The position numbers were made by a program, and so were the translations under genes. A stretch of 64,000 bases of DNA from Actinomycetota bacterium. Its GTDB lineage: Bacteria > Actinomycetota > Thermoleophilia > Gaiellales > Gaiellaceae. Positions within the stretch are counted from its first letter, which is position 1. Every line of letters starts with the position of its first letter. Positions 1-7,994 of this stretch are shown piece by piece. The stretch is from the NCBI GenBank assembly GCA_020029595.1, contig JAIBJN010000005.1, positions 37,768-101,767 on the forward strand. The letters run 5' to 3'. The notes below the pieces were generated by a model, which saw nothing but the letters and a program-made list of their open reading frames with translations, was not told the DNA's origin and did not search any database.

Positions 1-2
1 AC

Positions 3-1358
3 CTCTACGGGCACCGGCGCCTGTTCGTGACCGGGATCGGGCTCTTCACCCTGGCCTCGCTCGCATGCGGCTTGGCCGGCTCGCAGGCGTTCCTGATCGC
101 GGCGCGGGCGGTGCAGGGCGTCGGCGGCGCCATCGTGGCGGCGGTCGCGCTCTCGCTGATCATGACGCTCTTCACCGAGCCGGGGGAGCGCGCGAAGGCG
201 ATGGGCGTGATCGGATTCGTCGCCGCCGGCGGCGGGAGCGTCGGCGTGATCCTCGGCGGTGTGCTGACCGACGTGCTCGATTGGCACTGGATCTTCCTCG
301 TCAACATCCCGATCGGGGTCGCGGTCATCGTCTTCTCGCTGACGCTGCTGCCTGCCGCGCGTGGCGTCGCGGACACGCGCCTCGACCTCGCCGGCGCGAT
401 CACCGTGACTGCCTCGCTCATGCTCGCGGTCTACGCGATCGTGAACGGGAACGAGGCGGGCTGGACGTCGGTCCAGACTCTCGGCCTGCTCGCCGCCGCC
501 GCGGCGCTCCTCGCGGTGTTCCTCGTCATCGAGGCCCGGGTTGCATCACCGCTCGTCCCGCTCGGCCTCTTCCGGCTGCGCAACGTCGCGACTGCGAATG
601 TTGTCGGCGTCCTGTGGGCCGCCGCGATGTTCGCGTGGTTCTTCCTCTCCGCGCTGTACCTGCAGCTCGTGCTCGGCTACAGCTCGCTCGAGGTGGGGCT
701 CGCGTTCCTGCCGGCCACGCTGATCATGGGCGCGCTCTCGCTCGGGCTCTCCGCGAAGCTCGTCATGCGGTTCGGCATCAGGCCGCCGCTCGTGACGGGG
801 ATGCTGCTGGTCGCCCTCGGGCTCGCGCTCTTCGCCCGGGCACCGGTGGACGGAACCTTCGTCGTCGACGTGCTCCCGAGCATGATCGTGCTCGGGCTCG
901 GAGTGGGCATGGCGATGAACCCGGTGCTCCTCGCGGCGATGAGCGACGTTGCTCCCGAGGAGGCGGGCCTCGCCTCAGGCGTCGTCAACACGGCGTTCAT
1001 GATGGGCGGGGCGCTCGGTCTTGCAGTCCTCGCGAGCCTCGCCGCTTCGCGGACCGACACGCTGCTCGCGTCGGGTGACGACGAGCTCGCCGCGCTCACG
1101 GGCGGCTACCACGCGGCCTTCGTCGTCGGCGCCGTCTTCGCCCTCGCAGCGGCCGTTATCGGGGTGGGCCCGAGGAGTTGGTGCTCGAGCGGATCGAGAC
1201 ACCGCGTCTCCGAGCAGGCGAGGCGCTCGTTCGCGTCCATGCGGCGGCGATCACGCGGGACGAGCTCGAATGGCCGGTGGACCGTCTCCCCGCGATCCCC
1301 TCGTATGAGCTCTCCGGGGTGGTTGCCGCCGTCGCCCCCGATGCGGACGCCGGACTGA
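3..1358 (+). CDS. MFS drug exporter (DHA2/EmrB-QacA type), 5' truncated by window edge, 3' end fused to foreign sequence
   Basis: The gene enters from the left edge, so its start is not seen. The visible part is a long series of hydrophobic helices with the major-facilitator loop pattern (a Gly-rich helix near position 210-260, and IFLVNIPIG around 290-320, typical of the 14-helix DHA2 proton-driven drug exporters). Homology-like sequence stops near position 1160 in the last helix. From there the frame runs on for about 65 Arg/Ser-rich codons that overlap the next gene in another phase and look like non-native tail. I infer that a deletion removed the native C-terminus together with the start of the neighbouring dehydrogenase. 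It may still make a protein lacking a few terminal residues. Confidence 0.75.
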   Translation, partial: LYGHRRLFVTGIGLFTLASLACGLAGSQAFLIAARAVQGVGGAIVAAVALSLIMTLFTEPGERAKAMGVIGFVAAGGGSVGVILGGVLTDVLDWHWIFLVNIPIGVAVIVFSLTLLPAARGVADTRLDLAGAITVTASLMLAVYAIVNGNEAGWTSVQTLGLLAAAAALLAVFLVIEARVASPLVPLGLFRLRNVATANVVGVLWAAAMFAWFFLSALYLQLVLGYSSLEVGLAFLPATLIMGALSLGLSAKLVMRFGIRPPLVTGMLLVALGLALFARAPVDGTFVVDVLPSMIVLGLGVGMAMNPVLLAAMSDVAPEEAGLASGVVNTAFMMGGALGLAVLASLAASRTDTLLASGDDELAALTGGYHAAFVVGAVFALAAAVIGVGPRSWCSSGSRHRVSEQARRSFASMRRRSRGTSSNGRWTVSPRSPRMSSPGWLPPSPPMRTPD

Positions 1359-2033
1359 TTGACCAACCGGTGTACGCGCTGACCAGTTTCGACCGCGACG
1401 GGGCGGCCGCCGACTACGCCGCCGTCCCGGCGAACCTGCTGGCCTTGAAGCCGCGAACGCTCGACCACCTCGAGAGTGCCGCGATTCCGCTCGCCGCTCT
1501 GAGCGCCTGGCAGGGGCTGTTCGATCACGGAGGGCTGGAGGAAGGCCAGCGGTGGAGCGGCCGGCGGCGTCGGTCACTTCGCCACGCAGCTCGCGCGCTG
1601 GCGCGGCGCCTACGTGATCGGCACCGGATCGCGTACCAACGGTGAGAGCGCCCGGAGATTCGGAGCCCACGAGGTGCTCGATCACACAAAGACGCCCGTC
1701 GAGGACGCTCTCGACCCGGTCGATCTCGTCTTCGACACCGTCGGCGGCGAGCTGCTCGAGCGCTCGCCGGCGATCGTGCGTGAGGGCGGCAGACTCGTGT
1801 CGGTCGCCGAACAGCCCCCGGAGAGCCCCACGACGGCCACGATCGCTGCCATGTACTTCGTCGTCGAACCAAACTGCGAGCAGCTCGCCGAACTAGCCCG
1901 ACTCGTCGATACCGGCGATCTGCGCCCGGCGATCGATTCGGTGTTTCCACTCGCCGATGCGCGCGCGGCTTTCGAGCGCAGCATGGCAGCCGGCAAGCGT
2001 GGCAAGGTCGTTCTTCGCGTCGTCGATGACTAG
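1157..2033 (+). pseudogene. Decayed medium-chain dehydrogenase/quinone oxidoreductase
   Basis: Two reading frames together encode a zinc-type alcohol dehydrogenase / quinone oxidoreductase. The first (about 1157-1550) carries GGPEELVLE and AGEALVRVHAAAI, the GroES-like N-terminal domain. The second (about 1551-2033) carries GGVGHFATQLAR and the rest of the NADPH-binding domain. Where families of this type have a G-Q-R-V-L-V-H-G-A-A-G-G-V-G stretch, the DNA goes straight from GQR to GGAAGGVG in a different phase, consistent with loss of about 11 bases that would encode the beta strand before the dinucleotide-binding glycines. The initiator region is also missing, replaced by the MFS gene end. 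Two independent lesions argue for a real pseudogene rather than one sequencing error. Its stop overlaps the next start (ATGACTAG). Confidence 0.7.
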
Positions 2034-2820
2034 GCAAGAGAAGAAGGCGGCAGAGTTCCGAGCGCTGCACGAGGGCGAGGCCTTCATCATTCCGAACCCC
2101 TGGGATGCGGGCTCTGCCAAGGTCCTGGCCGCACTCGGATTCAAGGCCCTTGCAAGCACCAGCTCCGGCTTCGCGTTCACGCTTGGGCGCCTGGACGGCG
2201 GCGTGACGTTGGACGAGGTAATCGAGCACGCTGCCACTCTCGATCGGGCGACCGACCTTCCGCTCTCCGTCGACCTCGAGAACGGCTACGGCCCTGAGCC
2301 GGAGAGCGCCGCGCTCGCGATCGCCCGGGTCGCCGAGGCCGGAGCGGTTGGTGGCTCGATCGAGGACTACGATCCCGGCGGCCACATCTACGAGCTGGAC
2401 CATGCCGTCGAGAGGGTCGCCGCCGGCGCCGAAGCCGCGCACGGTTTGGGCTTTCCCTTCACGCTGACCGGGCGGGCCGAGAACCACATCCGCGGCGTCC
2501 CTGACCTCGAGGACACGATCGCGCGCCTCCAGGCCTTCGGGGAGGCTGGCGCCGATGTCCTCTATGCGCCCGGCCTGCGAAGCCCCGACGAGATCCGAGC
2601 CGTGTGCGAGGCCGTCTCGAAGCCGGTCAACGTGCTGGCGCTGCCAGGACTGTCGCTGGCAGAGATCGTCGATGCGGGCGCACGGCGGGTTAGCGTCGGG
2701 GGCGGTTTGACCTGGGTTGCGGTCAGCGCGATGGCGGCCGCAGCCACGGAGATTCAAGATGCCGGTGACCTCTCGTCGCTGGACACGACGCTCCCGCTCG
2801 GCGAATGGCTCGGCCGCTGA
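2026..2820 (+). CDS. Isocitrate lyase / PEP mutase superfamily enzyme
   Basis: A 264-residue protein of the PEP mutase / 2-methylisocitrate lyase / oxaloacetate decarboxylase group, the TIM-barrel enzymes that make or break C-C or C-P bonds next to a carboxylate using Mg2+. Visible family hallmarks are IIPNPWDAGSAKVL near the N-terminus, LSVDLENGYG (metal-site region), a short IEDYD motif in place of the lyase loop, and LTGRAENH. The K-K-C-G-H signature of true isocitrate lyases is absent, so a lyase of the glyoxylate shunt is unlikely; the exact substrate cannot be read. The ATG at 2026 overlaps the stop of the decayed dehydrogenase by 8 bases, suggesting the two were once translationally coupled. 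Confidence 0.85.
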   Translation: MTRQEKKAAEFRALHEGEAFIIPNPWDAGSAKVLAALGFKALASTSSGFAFTLGRLDGGVTLDEVIEHAATLDRATDLPLSVDLENGYGPEPESAALAIARVAEAGAVGGSIEDYDPGGHIYELDHAVERVAAGAEAAHGLGFPFTLTGRAENHIRGVPDLEDTIARLQAFGEAGADVLYAPGLRSPDEIRAVCEAVSKPVNVLALPGLSLAEIVDAGARRVSVGGGLTWVAVSAMAAAATEIQDAGDLSSLDTTLPLGEWLGR

Positions 2821-2871
2821 AGCCTTCCGGCCTCGTGTAAAGCACGCCCACGACACCGCGCCAACGGCGTG

Positions 2872-2885
2872 CGAACATATGTTTG
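2872..2885 (+). promoter_or_regulatory. LexA (SOS) box overlapping the dinB start codon
   Basis: CGAACATATGTTTG matches the Gram-positive/actinobacterial LexA consensus CGAAC-RNRY-GTTYG at every defined position. The ATG of dinB (2879-2881) lies in its centre. LexA bound here would cover the start codon, so repression could block either RNA polymerase on a leaderless promoter or transcription elongation. Confidence 0.8.
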
Positions 2886-4075
2886 TGATCGGAGAGGCGA
2901 CGATCCTGCACGCCGACCTCGACGCCTTCTACGCGTCGGTCGAGCAGAGAGATGATCCTCGTCTTCGCGGGCGGCCCGTTATCGTCGGGACGGGGGTCGT
3001 GCTCGCCGCCAGCTACGAGGCCAAGGCCCGCGGCGTCCTGACGGCAATGGGCGGCGCCCAGGCGCGCCGTCTGTGCCCGCAGGCGGTCGTGGTCAAGCCC
3101 CGCATGTCCGCGTACGCCGAGGCCAGCAAGGCGGTGTACCAGGTGTTCGAAGACGCGACGCCGCTGGTTGAAGGGCTGTCGATCGACGAGGCGTTCCTCG
3201 ACGTGCGTGGTCTGGAGCGAATTTCGGGCACGCCCACCGAGATCGCCGTGCGGCTGCGGAGCGATGTCCGCGAGCGGGTCGGCCTGCCCATCACGGTCGG
3301 GGTGGCCAGGACGAAGTTCCTCGCCAAGGTGGCAAGCGGCGTGGCCAAGCCCGACGGTCTCCTCGTCGTGCCGCCCGACAGGGAACTGGCCTTTCTCCAC
3401 CCGCTTCCGGTCGAGCGGCTCTGGGGCGTCGGGCCTGTGACAGCCGACAAGCTCCACCAGCGGGGAATCACGACCGTTGGTCAGGTCGCGCAGCTCGCCG
3501 AGGCTGCGCTGGTCTCGATGCTCGGACGGGCGTCGGGCCGGCACCTCCACTTCCTAGCCCACAACCGCGATCCCCGGCCGGTGCAGGTGCGCCGCCGCCG
3601 GCGCTCGATCGGGTCGCAGCGCGCGCTCGGCCGTTCACCGAGATCGCCCGAGGCCGTCGATGCCATCGTTGTCGGACTGGTCGACCGCGTCACTCGCCGG
3701 ATGCGGGTCGCCGGGCGGGTCGGCCGCACCGTCGTGCTCCGGATGCGCTTCGACGACTTCTCGCGGGCGACTCGTTCGCACACGCTGCCTCAGGCGACTG
3801 CTCACACCGAGACGATCCTCGCCACGGCGAGAGGGCTGCTGGAGACGGCCATGCCCGTTATCGAGCGCCAGGGGATCACGCTTGTGGGAGTGGCGGTCGG
3901 TAGCCTCGACGACGACCGCGCCGTCCAGCTCGCGCTGCCGTTCGACCGCCACAGCAGTGGTGCCCTCGACGTGGCACTCGACGAGATCCGCGACCGGTTC
4001 GGACCGACGGCCATAACCCGGGCCGTGCTCCTCGGCCGCGATCCGGGCCTATCGATACCGCTGCTCCCCGATTGA
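2879..4075 (+). CDS. dinB: DNA polymerase IV (Y family)
   Basis: A 398-residue error-prone translesion DNA polymerase. The palm carries HADLDAFYASVE (residues about 10-21, first metal-binding Asp) and SIDEAFLDV (about 101-109, second catalytic Asp/Glu), then the VGVARTKFLAKVAS finger region, a helix-hairpin-helix (WGVGPVTADKLHQRGI) and the little-finger domain. It ends ALPFDRH and a further 50 residues; a C-terminal QL-[S/D]-LF clamp motif is only weakly suggested by VQLALPF. The ATG at 2879 was chosen because it begins the conserved domain and sits in the LexA box. The 58-base gap from the preceding gene and the operator imply its own SOS-regulated, possibly leaderless, transcript. Confidence 0.95.
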   Translation: MFVIGEATILHADLDAFYASVEQRDDPRLRGRPVIVGTGVVLAASYEAKARGVLTAMGGAQARRLCPQAVVVKPRMSAYAEASKAVYQVFEDATPLVEGLSIDEAFLDVRGLERISGTPTEIAVRLRSDVRERVGLPITVGVARTKFLAKVASGVAKPDGLLVVPPDRELAFLHPLPVERLWGVGPVTADKLHQRGITTVGQVAQLAEAALVSMLGRASGRHLHFLAHNRDPRPVQVRRRRRSIGSQRALGRSPRSPEAVDAIVVGLVDRVTRRMRVAGRVGRTVVLRMRFDDFSRATRSHTLPQATAHTETILATARGLLETAMPVIERQGITLVGVAVGSLDDDRAVQLALPFDRHSSGALDVALDEIRDRFGPTAITRAVLLGRDPGLSIPLLPD

Positions 4076-4326
4076 GAAACGGGCTTGCGGCGGCTGACCC
4101 GGCTCCACCAACCCGCTCTCGCCCGAGGTCCTAGAGGCGTCGCGGCAACCGTCATCGCGTGCCCCTCGAGATTAGAGCGATGCCCCCGCTACGTAGTTCG
4201 GGGCACGGCGGATCCGTGCCGGCCCTGATGTCCCGGGTCAACTCCACGCTGCACCATCTAGCTGTCCGTGCCCAATTGGCGCTGAGCGCGGCTCCGTGAC
4301 ACCGCTCTGAGCCAAAGGAGGTTGTG

Positions 4327-4800
4327 ATGAAGATCAAAGAGGCCGCATCTGAGTTTCTGGCCATCAAGCGGGTGGCGGTCACCGGCGTCTCGAGACACCC
4401 GAAGAGCCACGGAAGCAACGTCGTCTACCGGCGCCTTCGGGAGCGCGGCTACGAGGTTTTCGCGGTCAACCCGAACGCAGACGAGGTCGAAGGCGATCGC
4501 TGCCATCCCGACTTGGGATCGATCCCCGGCGGCGTCGACGCCGTCGTGATCGGAACAAGGCCCGAGACCGCTGAAGCGACAATGCGCGAGTGCGCCGACC
4601 TCGGCATCAAGCGGGTGTGGATGCACCGTTCGTTCGGCGGCGGAAGCGTCTCCGGGGCGGCGGCGGAATACGGCCGCGAGCGCGGCGTCACCGTGATCGA
4701 CGGCGGCTGCCCGCTCATGTTCGAGCCCACCGCCGATCTCGGGCACAAGGCGATGCGCTTCGTGTTCACCCTGAAGGGCAACGTCCCCAGGAGCGTATGA
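4327..4800 (+). CDS. CoA-binding (YccU-like) Rossmann protein
   Basis: A 157-residue single-domain CoA_binding protein of the YccU type. VAVTGVSRHPKSHGSNVVY near residue 17 is the nucleotide-binding loop, FAVNPNADEVEGDRCHPDL the second strand region, and IDGGCPLMFEP the conserved C-terminal Cys motif. Members bind CoA; their physiological role is not settled. An almost perfect ribosome site, AAAGGAGG at 4314-4321, lies 5 bases before the ATG at 4327; a GTG at 4324 is in frame but too close to it. The 251 bases between dinB and this gene show no other feature I can support. Confidence 0.85.
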   Translation: MKIKEAASEFLAIKRVAVTGVSRHPKSHGSNVVYRRLRERGYEVFAVNPNADEVEGDRCHPDLGSIPGGVDAVVIGTRPETAEATMRECADLGIKRVWMHRSFGGGSVSGAAAEYGRERGVTVIDGGCPLMFEPTADLGHKAMRFVFTLKGNVPRSV

Positions 4801-4910
4801 GGCGGGCCGCTCTGCGTGGGTGGCCGCCAGCGCGCGCTGGAGCGGTGACTCGAACGACTGCCGTAGGTCGGGGAACGAGGAAGTGTCGTGTTTAGAGGGA
4901 CTTCGAGAGA

Positions 4911-4954
4911 CGGGAGCGACGGGACTCGAACCCGCGACCTCCGGCGTGACAGGC
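4911..4954 (-). other. 3' fragment of a tRNA-Asp gene (anticodon loop to acceptor end), probable att remnant
   Basis: Read on the minus strand the segment gives an Asp anticodon loop CTGTCAC, the 3' side of the anticodon stem, a variable region, a full T arm (GCGGG-TTCGAGT-CCCGT) and the acceptor 3' strand CGCTCCC plus discriminator G. The 5' half (acceptor 5' strand, D arm, 5' anticodon stem) is absent; upstream on the same strand is methyltransferase coding sequence. Fragments with exactly these limits are what tyrosine integrases leave when an element integrates into a tRNA gene. Confidence 0.7.
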
Positions 4955-5607
4955 GCGCGGCCGCCGCGGACGAGCGCGCCCAGGACGCCGTCCAGGCGCG
5001 GCGCCGGGTTCTGGTAGTACGCGGCGCCCTCGATCGCCCACCCGCTTCGCGCGAGCAGGGTCCCGAGCGTATGGGGGCTGTGCCAGGCCGTGTGGTCGGG
5101 GTGCACGAGCTCGACGCCGGCGACCGGGGCGATGAAGTTGAGGAGCCGGTAGGCGTTCGGCGTCGTCACGACGAGGAGGCCTTCCGGCGTGACGAGCTCT
5201 CGCATCGCGCGCAGGAACGGCCCCGGCGCGTCGAGGTGCTCGACGATCTCGCCGGCGACGACCACCTCCGCCGGCTGAAGCCCGAGGCCGGCCACGGCCT
5301 CGGGCGACTGCGCGTCGACGGCGTGCGCCTCGAACCCGTGCTCGGCGGCCCAGCGGACGCCCTCCTCCTCGACGTCGAGCCCGACGAGGGAGGAGGCGGC
5401 CTCGGCGAGGCGGGCGTGCAGCCAGGTGCCGCCCTCGCGCTTCGCCTCCAGGCGATGCTCGTCCACGAAGCCGACGTGGACGACGCGCTTCCCGCGCGCG
5501 AACTCAAGGAGCATCTGCTCGCGATCGTACGGCCCGCGGCGCGGAAGGCGCTGGCGCCAGCGGGCGCCGGAGAGAGGTTCCCAGCCGTGCTCGGAGACGG
5601 TGGGCAT
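4948..5607 (-). CDS. Class I SAM-dependent methyltransferase, 3' end disrupted
   Basis: Starts at ATG 5607, 26 bases after the ABC exporter stop, so the two form an operon. The product has a methyltransferase fold: RVVHVGFVDEHRLE (residues 41-54, SAM-binding motif I variant), VGLDVEEEG, AGEIVEHLDAPG (residues 118-129, motif IV region) and LLVVTTPN. No substrate can be inferred; the family methylates small molecules, lipids or sugars. After about residue 215 the reading frame enters the tRNA-Asp fragment, read as VTPEVAGSSPVAP, and continues open, antisense to the CoA-binding gene, to a stop at 4258. The end given here (4948) is where plausible methyltransferase sequence ceases; the true product would have a long non-native tail. 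Confidence 0.6.
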
Positions 5608-5633
5608 CGTAGCGCCGGCCGGCTCTGGTTTCC

Positions 5634-7466
5634 CTACGCCAGTTCCTCGGAGGGGACGCGCACGATCGGCCCGAGCTCGGCGTCGCGCGCGACGAGGCGT
5701 GCGTAGCGTCCGCCGAGCGCGAGCAGCTCGTCGTGCGTCCCGCGCTCGACGAGCTGCCCTCGGTCGAGGACGAGGATTTGATCTGCGTCGCGGATCGTCG
5801 ACAGGCGGTGGGCGATGGCGATCGTCGTGCGTTCCGCCGCGAGGCGGTCGAGCGCCTCCTGGACGGCCCGCTCGGTCTGCGTATCGAGCGCGCTCGTCGC
5901 CTCGTCGAGGACGAGCACGGGCGGGTTGCGGAGGACGGTGCGCGCGATGGCGATGCGCTGCTTCTCGCCGCCGGAGAAGCGGTAGCCGCGCTCGCCGACC
6001 ATCGTGTCGTAGCCGTCCGGCAGGCTGGCGATCAGCTCGTGGATGCGCGCGGCGCGGGCGGCGTCCTCGATCTCCTCGTCGGATGCCTCGGGCTTCGCGA
6101 AGCGGAGGTTGTCCTTGATCGAGGCGTGGAAGAGGTACGTCTCCTGCGAGACGACGCCGACCGTGCGGGCGAGCGAGGGGAACGTGGTGCCCCGTAGGTC
6201 GATGCCGTCGATCGTGACGCGGCCGCGCTCGACGTCGTACAGGCGCGCCACAAGGTAGCCGACGGTCGTCTTTCCCGAGCCGGTCTCGCCGACGACGGCC
6301 GTCGTCGTGCCCGCCGGCACCTCGAAGCTGACGTCCGTCAGGGTCCACGCCCCGTCCGAGCGATCCGCGCCTTCGGGCTCGTAGCGGAACCAGACATGGT
6401 CGAACGCGAGATCGCCCCGGCACGGGGGCAGGTCGGCGGCGCCTTCGCGCTCGACAATCTCGACCGGCATGTCGAGGTACTCGAAGATGCGGTCGAAGAG
6501 CGCGAGCGAGGTCTGCACGTCGATCTGCACCGACAGCAGCGAGCCCACTGGGAAGAAGAGGCGGGTCTGCAGGGTGGTGAAGGCGACCACTGTGCCGAGG
6601 GTGACGCTTCCGACGAAGCTCTGGCCTGCGAACCAGTACACGAGGGCGGGCATGATCGAGAAGCTCATCTGGATCGATGCCATCACCCAGCGGCCGGCCA
6701 TCACCTGCCGCACCTCGAGGCCCGCGAGCTCTGACGACTCCCGCTCGAACCGGTCGGCCAGCTCGACGCTGCGGCCCATCGTCTTGCCGAGCAGGATCCC
6801 CGAAACGGAGAGCGACTCCTCGACGAGCGTCGAGATGTCCGCCATCGTCTTCTGCCGGTCGGTCGTGATCAGGCGGCGCTGCTCGCCGACCCGGCGCGTC
6901 AGCAGCACGAAAACCGGGAGGAGCGCGAGCGAGAAGACGGCCAGGCGCCAGTCGAGCAGGAACATCGCGACGACGGTCGCCGCGACGGTGGTGACGTTCG
7001 AGACGATCGACGTCGCGGTCGACGTGACGACCCTCTCCACGCCGCCGATGTCGTTCGCGATTCGCGACTGCACCTCGCCGGTACGCGTGCGGGTGAAGAA
7101 CGCCAGAGAGAGCTGCTGCAGATGGCGGTAGACGTTCGCGCGGAGGTCGTGCATCACCTGCTGTCCGACGACGTTCGAGAGCCAGGTCTGGGCGACGCCG
7201 AGCACGCCCGTGGCGACGGCGATGGCGATCAGCCCGAGGACGAGCAGCGTGAGGAGGCGGTCGTCGTCCTGAGGCAGGGCCTCGTCGAAGATGTCGCGGA
7301 TGAGGAACGGCGCGACCATGCCGAGGAGCGCCGACAGGAAGATGAGCGCCAGCACGGCCGCAAGCCGCCTGCGGTACGGCTTGAACAGAATCGCGACGCG
7401 GCGCAGGTTGGCCCGGCGCACGGCCGGATCGGCCGGCCGCTCCGGCGCCTCGCCTCCCGAGAACAT
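5634..7466 (-). CDS. ABC exporter, fused membrane and ATPase domains (MsbA/MdlB type)
   Basis: A half-transporter of 610 residues: about six membrane helices in residues 25-310, then the nucleotide-binding domain with Walker A GETGSGKTT (about 393-401), Q-loop VVSQETYLF, signature FSGGEKQR (about 496), Walker B VLVLDEATSAL (about 514) and the switch His in AIAHRLS. Such proteins form dimers and export lipids, drugs or peptides. No Cys protease or leader domain is present. ATG 7466 is preferred because AGAGG lies upstream at good distance; an in-frame ATG at 7505 would add 13 mostly polar, Arg-rich residues. It precedes the methyltransferase by 26 bases. Confidence 0.9.
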   Translation of the reverse strand: MFSGGEAPERPADPAVRRANLRRVAILFKPYRRRLAAVLALIFLSALLGMVAPFLIRDIFDEALPQDDDRLLTLLVLGLIAIAVATGVLGVAQTWLSNVVGQQVMHDLRANVYRHLQQLSLAFFTRTRTGEVQSRIANDIGGVERVVTSTATSIVSNVTTVAATVVAMFLLDWRLAVFSLALLPVFVLLTRRVGEQRRLITTDRQKTMADISTLVEESLSVSGILLGKTMGRSVELADRFERESSELAGLEVRQVMAGRWVMASIQMSFSIMPALVYWFAGQSFVGSVTLGTVVAFTTLQTRLFFPVGSLLSVQIDVQTSLALFDRIFEYLDMPVEIVEREGAADLPPCRGDLAFDHVWFRYEPEGADRSDGAWTLTDVSFEVPAGTTTAVVGETGSGKTTVGYLVARLYDVERGRVTIDGIDLRGTTFPSLARTVGVVSQETYLFHASIKDNLRFAKPEASDEEIEDAARAARIHELIASLPDGYDTMVGERGYRFSGGEKQRIAIARTVLRNPPVLVLDEATSALDTQTERAVQEALDRLAAERTTIAIAHRLSTIRDADQILVLDRGQLVERGTHDELLALGGRYARLVARDAELGPIVRVPSEELA

Positions 7467-7994
7467 CCCTCGACCTCTGTTTCCGTCTGTCTGACGCGGC
7501 CTCATCAGTGCTCACGGTACCCACGGGGCACAGTCGAAGTTGACGAAGCCGGGCTGACCTTTAATCACTAGGCACATACATTCGGGCGTCTGCGGAGCCG
7601 CGTGACCTCCGCTTTGACGATTGACAAACCGGGGACCGAGAGTTACGGTCGTAGCCGGCAACACGAAGGGGGGCGGCGCTGCCGTCGACGGGTCCCATTG
7701 TTGTTGCTGCGGCGCGGAAGGCTCTCACGAGTTGGGGTCTCGTGACCACGAGCGCTCAAGGACCGGGCTCTTGTGCCATCCACGCTACGGAAAGGCGTCG
7801 GAGGGTCGCCGAAATCGGCGGATGGCCGGTGTCAGCATGGCGCGACCAGCATGCGGCGACCTCGGGCGGCGAAGCTGCTGCGCGGCGAGTTCCGGAACGA
7901 AGTTCAACGGCCGCAAGGGAGGTGATGGCCGCAGTCTGAAGCCAGCGCTCTCGAAGTACTGCTCTGGAGTAGACGGGGAGGGAGGAGCACAGCT
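7467..7994. other. Long noncoding region with divergent start regions and a long leader
   Basis: About 530 bases between the divergent ABC exporter and the VWA/RTX gene. No convincing reading frame with a ribosome site is present. It contains one good promoter-like pair (see 7621-7649) and several short GC hairpins, for example CGCCG-AAAT-CGGCG near 7807. The resulting leader for the VWA gene would be about 340 bases. I could not match it to a known riboswitch. Confidence 0.4.
7621..7649 (+). promoter_or_regulatory. Putative promoter upstream of the VWA/RTX gene
   Basis: TTGACA at 7621-7626 is a perfect -35 hexamer; 17 bases later TACGGT (7644-7649) fits the relaxed TAnnnT -10 pattern. Transcription would begin near 7656, leaving a leader of roughly 340 bases before the start codon. 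Confidence 0.4.

Noticed and set aside
4258..4910. Continuation of the methyltransferase frame past the tRNA fragment
   Set aside because: It lies antisense to the well-supported CoA-binding gene and shows no family-like sequence; the tail is treated as non-native.
4258..7524. A 1088-codon minus-strand open frame
   Set aside because: It reads through the ABC exporter in the wrong phase, giving Arg/Ala-rich sequence, and only its middle (the methyltransferase) is real. Long open shadow frames are expected at this G+C content.
7700..7960. Possible riboswitch (c-di-GMP or c-di-AMP type)
   Set aside because: Short GC hairpins are present but I could not match conserved core nucleotides of any class by eye.
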